Below, one piece after another: positions 28,136-29,531 of a stretch of 29,531 nucleotides of DNA. Position 1 is the stretch's first letter. Each line of letters begins with the position of its first letter. Position numbers and translations under genes: made by a program. This DNA comes from JALZAQ01 sp038253885 (GTDB lineage Bacteria; Gemmatimonadota; Gemmatimonadetes; Gemmatimonadales; Gemmatimonadaceae), in contig JBBSGP010000038.1 of the NCBI GenBank assembly GCA_038253885.1, positions 1 to 29,531 on the forward strand. Direction: 5' to 3'. Below the pieces are notes generated by a model. The model was not told where the DNA came from, ran no database searches, and saw only the letters and a list, made by a program, of their open reading frames with translations.

Positions 28136-28306
28136 GTGTACAAGGAGGGCACGGAAGCGGCGGCTGTGACTGACCGGCATGGAGCTCAGTTCGGTCGGCG
28201 CGGGCCCCTGAGCGTGCGCTTGGAGCGCCCGATCGTCTGCGCGATTCGCGAGCGGCTCTCGAACACCATCCTCTTTGTCGGGAAGAGCGCGACGCTGGAG
28301 CGATGA
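28136..28306 (+). pseudogene. C-terminal remnant of a serpin
   Basis: The plus frame reads VYKEGTEAAAVTD, then LERPIVCAIRERLSNTILFV and GKSATLER, ending TGA at 28304-28306. EGTEAAA is the hinge of the serpin reactive-centre loop, and RPIxxxIRERxxxTILFxGK is the family's C-terminal strand motif. A TAG at 28127 and indels cut off everything upstream, so about 56 of an expected 380 or more residues remain. A serpin is a protease inhibitor; this one is dead. Confidence 0.7.
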
Positions 28307-28689
28307 GACGCGCGCGTCGTGCGCGGCATATCTGCCAACAAACTCCTCATTATCGTGCAAGCAAGAGGAGCGATATCGGTGCCCGCGCGGTGCGCTTGGG
28401 CACCAGATATCTGCTCCTCACTTCCCCCATTCGCGCCCTGGCGGGCGCTCAAGGGCACCGCAGAACGATAAGGCGGTCGGCGAGGTACTTGGAGAAGAGT
28501 TACATCGCAGCTGTCCCTGGCCCCGATCCCTATTCCCTGTTCCTGTTCCGCGTCCATGTCCGCACACCACACATCGTCGAGTGCCCGCAGCGACGCCTTG
28601 TCAGCCGGCAAGCACCCGTCCATGTTGCAGGCGCCCGAAACGGCGGGTCGCGCGTGCTGTCGTGAACTCCAGTACTGAGGAGGCTCTCG
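28307..28689. other. Non-coding region before the integrase
   Basis: Frames on both strands here lack family features (for example 28303-28665 plus). It contains the long inverted repeat at 28365-28419 and should contain the integrase promoter, which I cannot identify with confidence. Confidence 0.35.
28365..28419. repeat. Long imperfect inverted repeat (20/22-base arms, 13-base loop)
   Basis: The left arm 28365-28384 (GAGGAGCGATATCGGTGCCC) pairs with the right arm 28398-28419, whose reverse complement is the same apart from two extra bases beside GATATC. It lies 270 bases before the integrase start. It could be a recombinase or regulator site, or a strong RNA hairpin. Neither side has a T run. 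Confidence 0.8.
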
Positions 28690-29531
28690 ATGGCTAGTGC
28701 GAGAAAACAAAAGCGCTCCCGCGCGTGGTCCTACGCGACCGGCGAGCGCGGTCGGAACCGGATACGAGTCTACGAGTGGGGGTCGAAGGGCATCTATCTC
28801 GACTTCTTCGAGCTCGCACCGGAGGCGCCCGGTGGGCGCCGGCGAGTCCGCATGGCGTTGGGACACGCCGATCGTGAGCAGGCGAAAGCGAAGGCCGATG
28901 AAGTGGCGCTCGCTTTTCGGCGCGGGGAGCTGCGATCCTCCGCCTCGCTGACGCTCGCGATGCTGTTTGACATGTATGCACGGGAAGTAACACCCTCGAA
29001 ATGCGCGGCCCAGCAGGCGCACGATCGCCGCTGCTTCGAGATGTTCTTGCGCTTCTTCGGGTCCAACCGGAAGGCCTGCACGCTCTCGCGGATCGAGTGG
29101 GACCGGTTCGTGGGGGCTCGGCGAGCCGGTGCGATTGCGCCGAAAGGTCCGCGACATCGGCAGCGCGTCCGCGACCGCACGGTCCAGCAGAATCTCCGGC
29201 TGTTACTCGCAACACTCAATTGGGCGACGCTCGCCGGCGATGGGAGCGGACAGCCCTTCCTCGAGCGCAACCCGCTCAAGGGGCTGCCGGTTCCGAAAGA
29301 GGAAAGCCCGAAGCGGCCGGTGGTGACCGAGGAGCAGTACCAGAAGCTTCGGGAGGCAGCGCGGGCGATCTCTCCGCGTCTCGAATGCCTGTTGTCGCTA
29401 GCGCATGAGACCGGGCACCGAGCCGCATCGATTAGGCAGCTCCGATGGTCCGACCTGGACCTCGAACGAAAGTCGGTTGTCTGGCGCGGCGAGAACGACA
29501 AGATCCGATTCGAGCACACCACACCGCTGAC
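28690..29531 (+). CDS. Tyrosine recombinase / phage-type integrase (runs off the right edge)
   Basis: 280 codons are visible, open to the window end. The ATG at 28690 has AGGAGG six bases upstream. The N-terminal region is a basic arm-binding-like domain (RGRNRIRVYEWGSKGIYLDF). Residues about 85-180 are the SAM-like core-binding domain (LTLAMLFDMYAREV, TVQQNLRLLLATLNWA). The catalytic domain begins near residue 210 with the first active-site arginine, Arg243, in HETGHRAASIRQLRWSDLDL. The later Arg and Tyr residues lie beyond the edge. It is probably the integrase of the island that begins at 18958. It points toward the expected intact tRNA-Ile site. Confidence 0.92.
   Translation, partial: MASARKQKRSRAWSYATGERGRNRIRVYEWGSKGIYLDFFELAPEAPGGRRRVRMALGHADREQAKAKADEVALAFRRGELRSSASLTLAMLFDMYAREVTPSKCAAQQAHDRRCFEMFLRFFGSNRKACTLSRIEWDRFVGARRAGAIAPKGPRHRQRVRDRTVQQNLRLLLATLNWATLAGDGSGQPFLERNPLKGLPVPKEESPKRPVVTEEQYQKLREAARAISPRLECLLSLAHETGHRAASIRQLRWSDLDLERKSVVWRGENDKIRFEHTTPL

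Larger units (their letters stand above)
18958..29531. mobile_element. Genomic island integrated at tRNA-Ile (left part)
   Basis: The left limit is the break in the tRNA-Ile fragment at 18957/18958. The tRNA terminator to its left is kept, so chromosome lies to the left and the insert to the right. A tyrosine recombinase at 28690 points right and leaves the window, where the intact tRNA-Ile would be expected. The cargo is the thioredoxin, peptide, DUF4876, TonB-receptor and DUF6850 locus, plus gene remnants. The right limit is not visible. Confidence 0.65.

Noticed and set aside
28186..29157. 323-codon minus frame over the integrase start
   Set aside because: It lies opposite a clear tyrosine recombinase and a serpin remnant and has no family features.

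Overview
The window is high-GC bacterial chromosome. Dense divergent and convergent genes, DUF6850/DUF4876/TonB-receptor genes, a stressosome module and SpIIE-type phosphatases suggest Gemmatimonadota or a relative. This is an inference from gene content; no rRNA is present to settle it.

Layout. 1-2357 (minus): the start of tuf (EF-Tu) behind fusA (EF-G), with a good promoter at 2650-2677. 2703-4307 (minus): a lipoprotein with two bacterial Ig-like domains and a beta-propeller. 4642-8816 (plus): a tightly coupled stressosome operon, RsbR, RsbS, RsbT, then an RsbT-like ATPase fused to an RsbX-like phosphatase, then an RsbT-like ATPase fused to a histidine kinase. It has no sigma factor, anti-sigma or RsbU gene, and only a 44-codon ORF follows the kinase. 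8924-14795 (minus): a complete tripartite RND efflux operon (membrane fusion protein, pump, outer-membrane factor). 14900-18630: a DUF1801 protein, a decayed outer-membrane protein fragment, a phospholipase D-like protein with one frameshift near its end, a cupin fragment, and a DUF4386 membrane protein.

18916-18957 holds the 3' half of a tRNA-Ile(GAU) gene on the minus strand, with its terminator still attached at 18862-18901 but its 5' half replaced by unrelated sequence. A tyrosine recombinase begins at 28690 and runs off the window end. I read 18958 to beyond 29531 as an integrated genomic island, with the intact tRNA-Ile expected just past the right edge.

The island carries a minus-strand gene set: a membrane-anchored thioredoxin-like protein (CAYC), a small exported peptide whose C-terminus has eight cysteines in a defensin-like (CS-alpha-beta) spacing, two tandem DUF4876 lipoproteins (one broken), a TonB-dependent receptor and a DUF6850 outer-membrane barrel. 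The last two overlap as ATGA and the receptor overlaps the broken DUF4876 gene by one base, so they are probably co-translated. The thioredoxin, cysteine-rich peptide, lipoprotein and outer-membrane proteins together look like a secreted disulfide-peptide or uptake system; this is the most novel part. Between this set and the integrase lie a serpin C-terminal remnant, a 28-bp tandem repeat and a large hairpin, typical of island decay.
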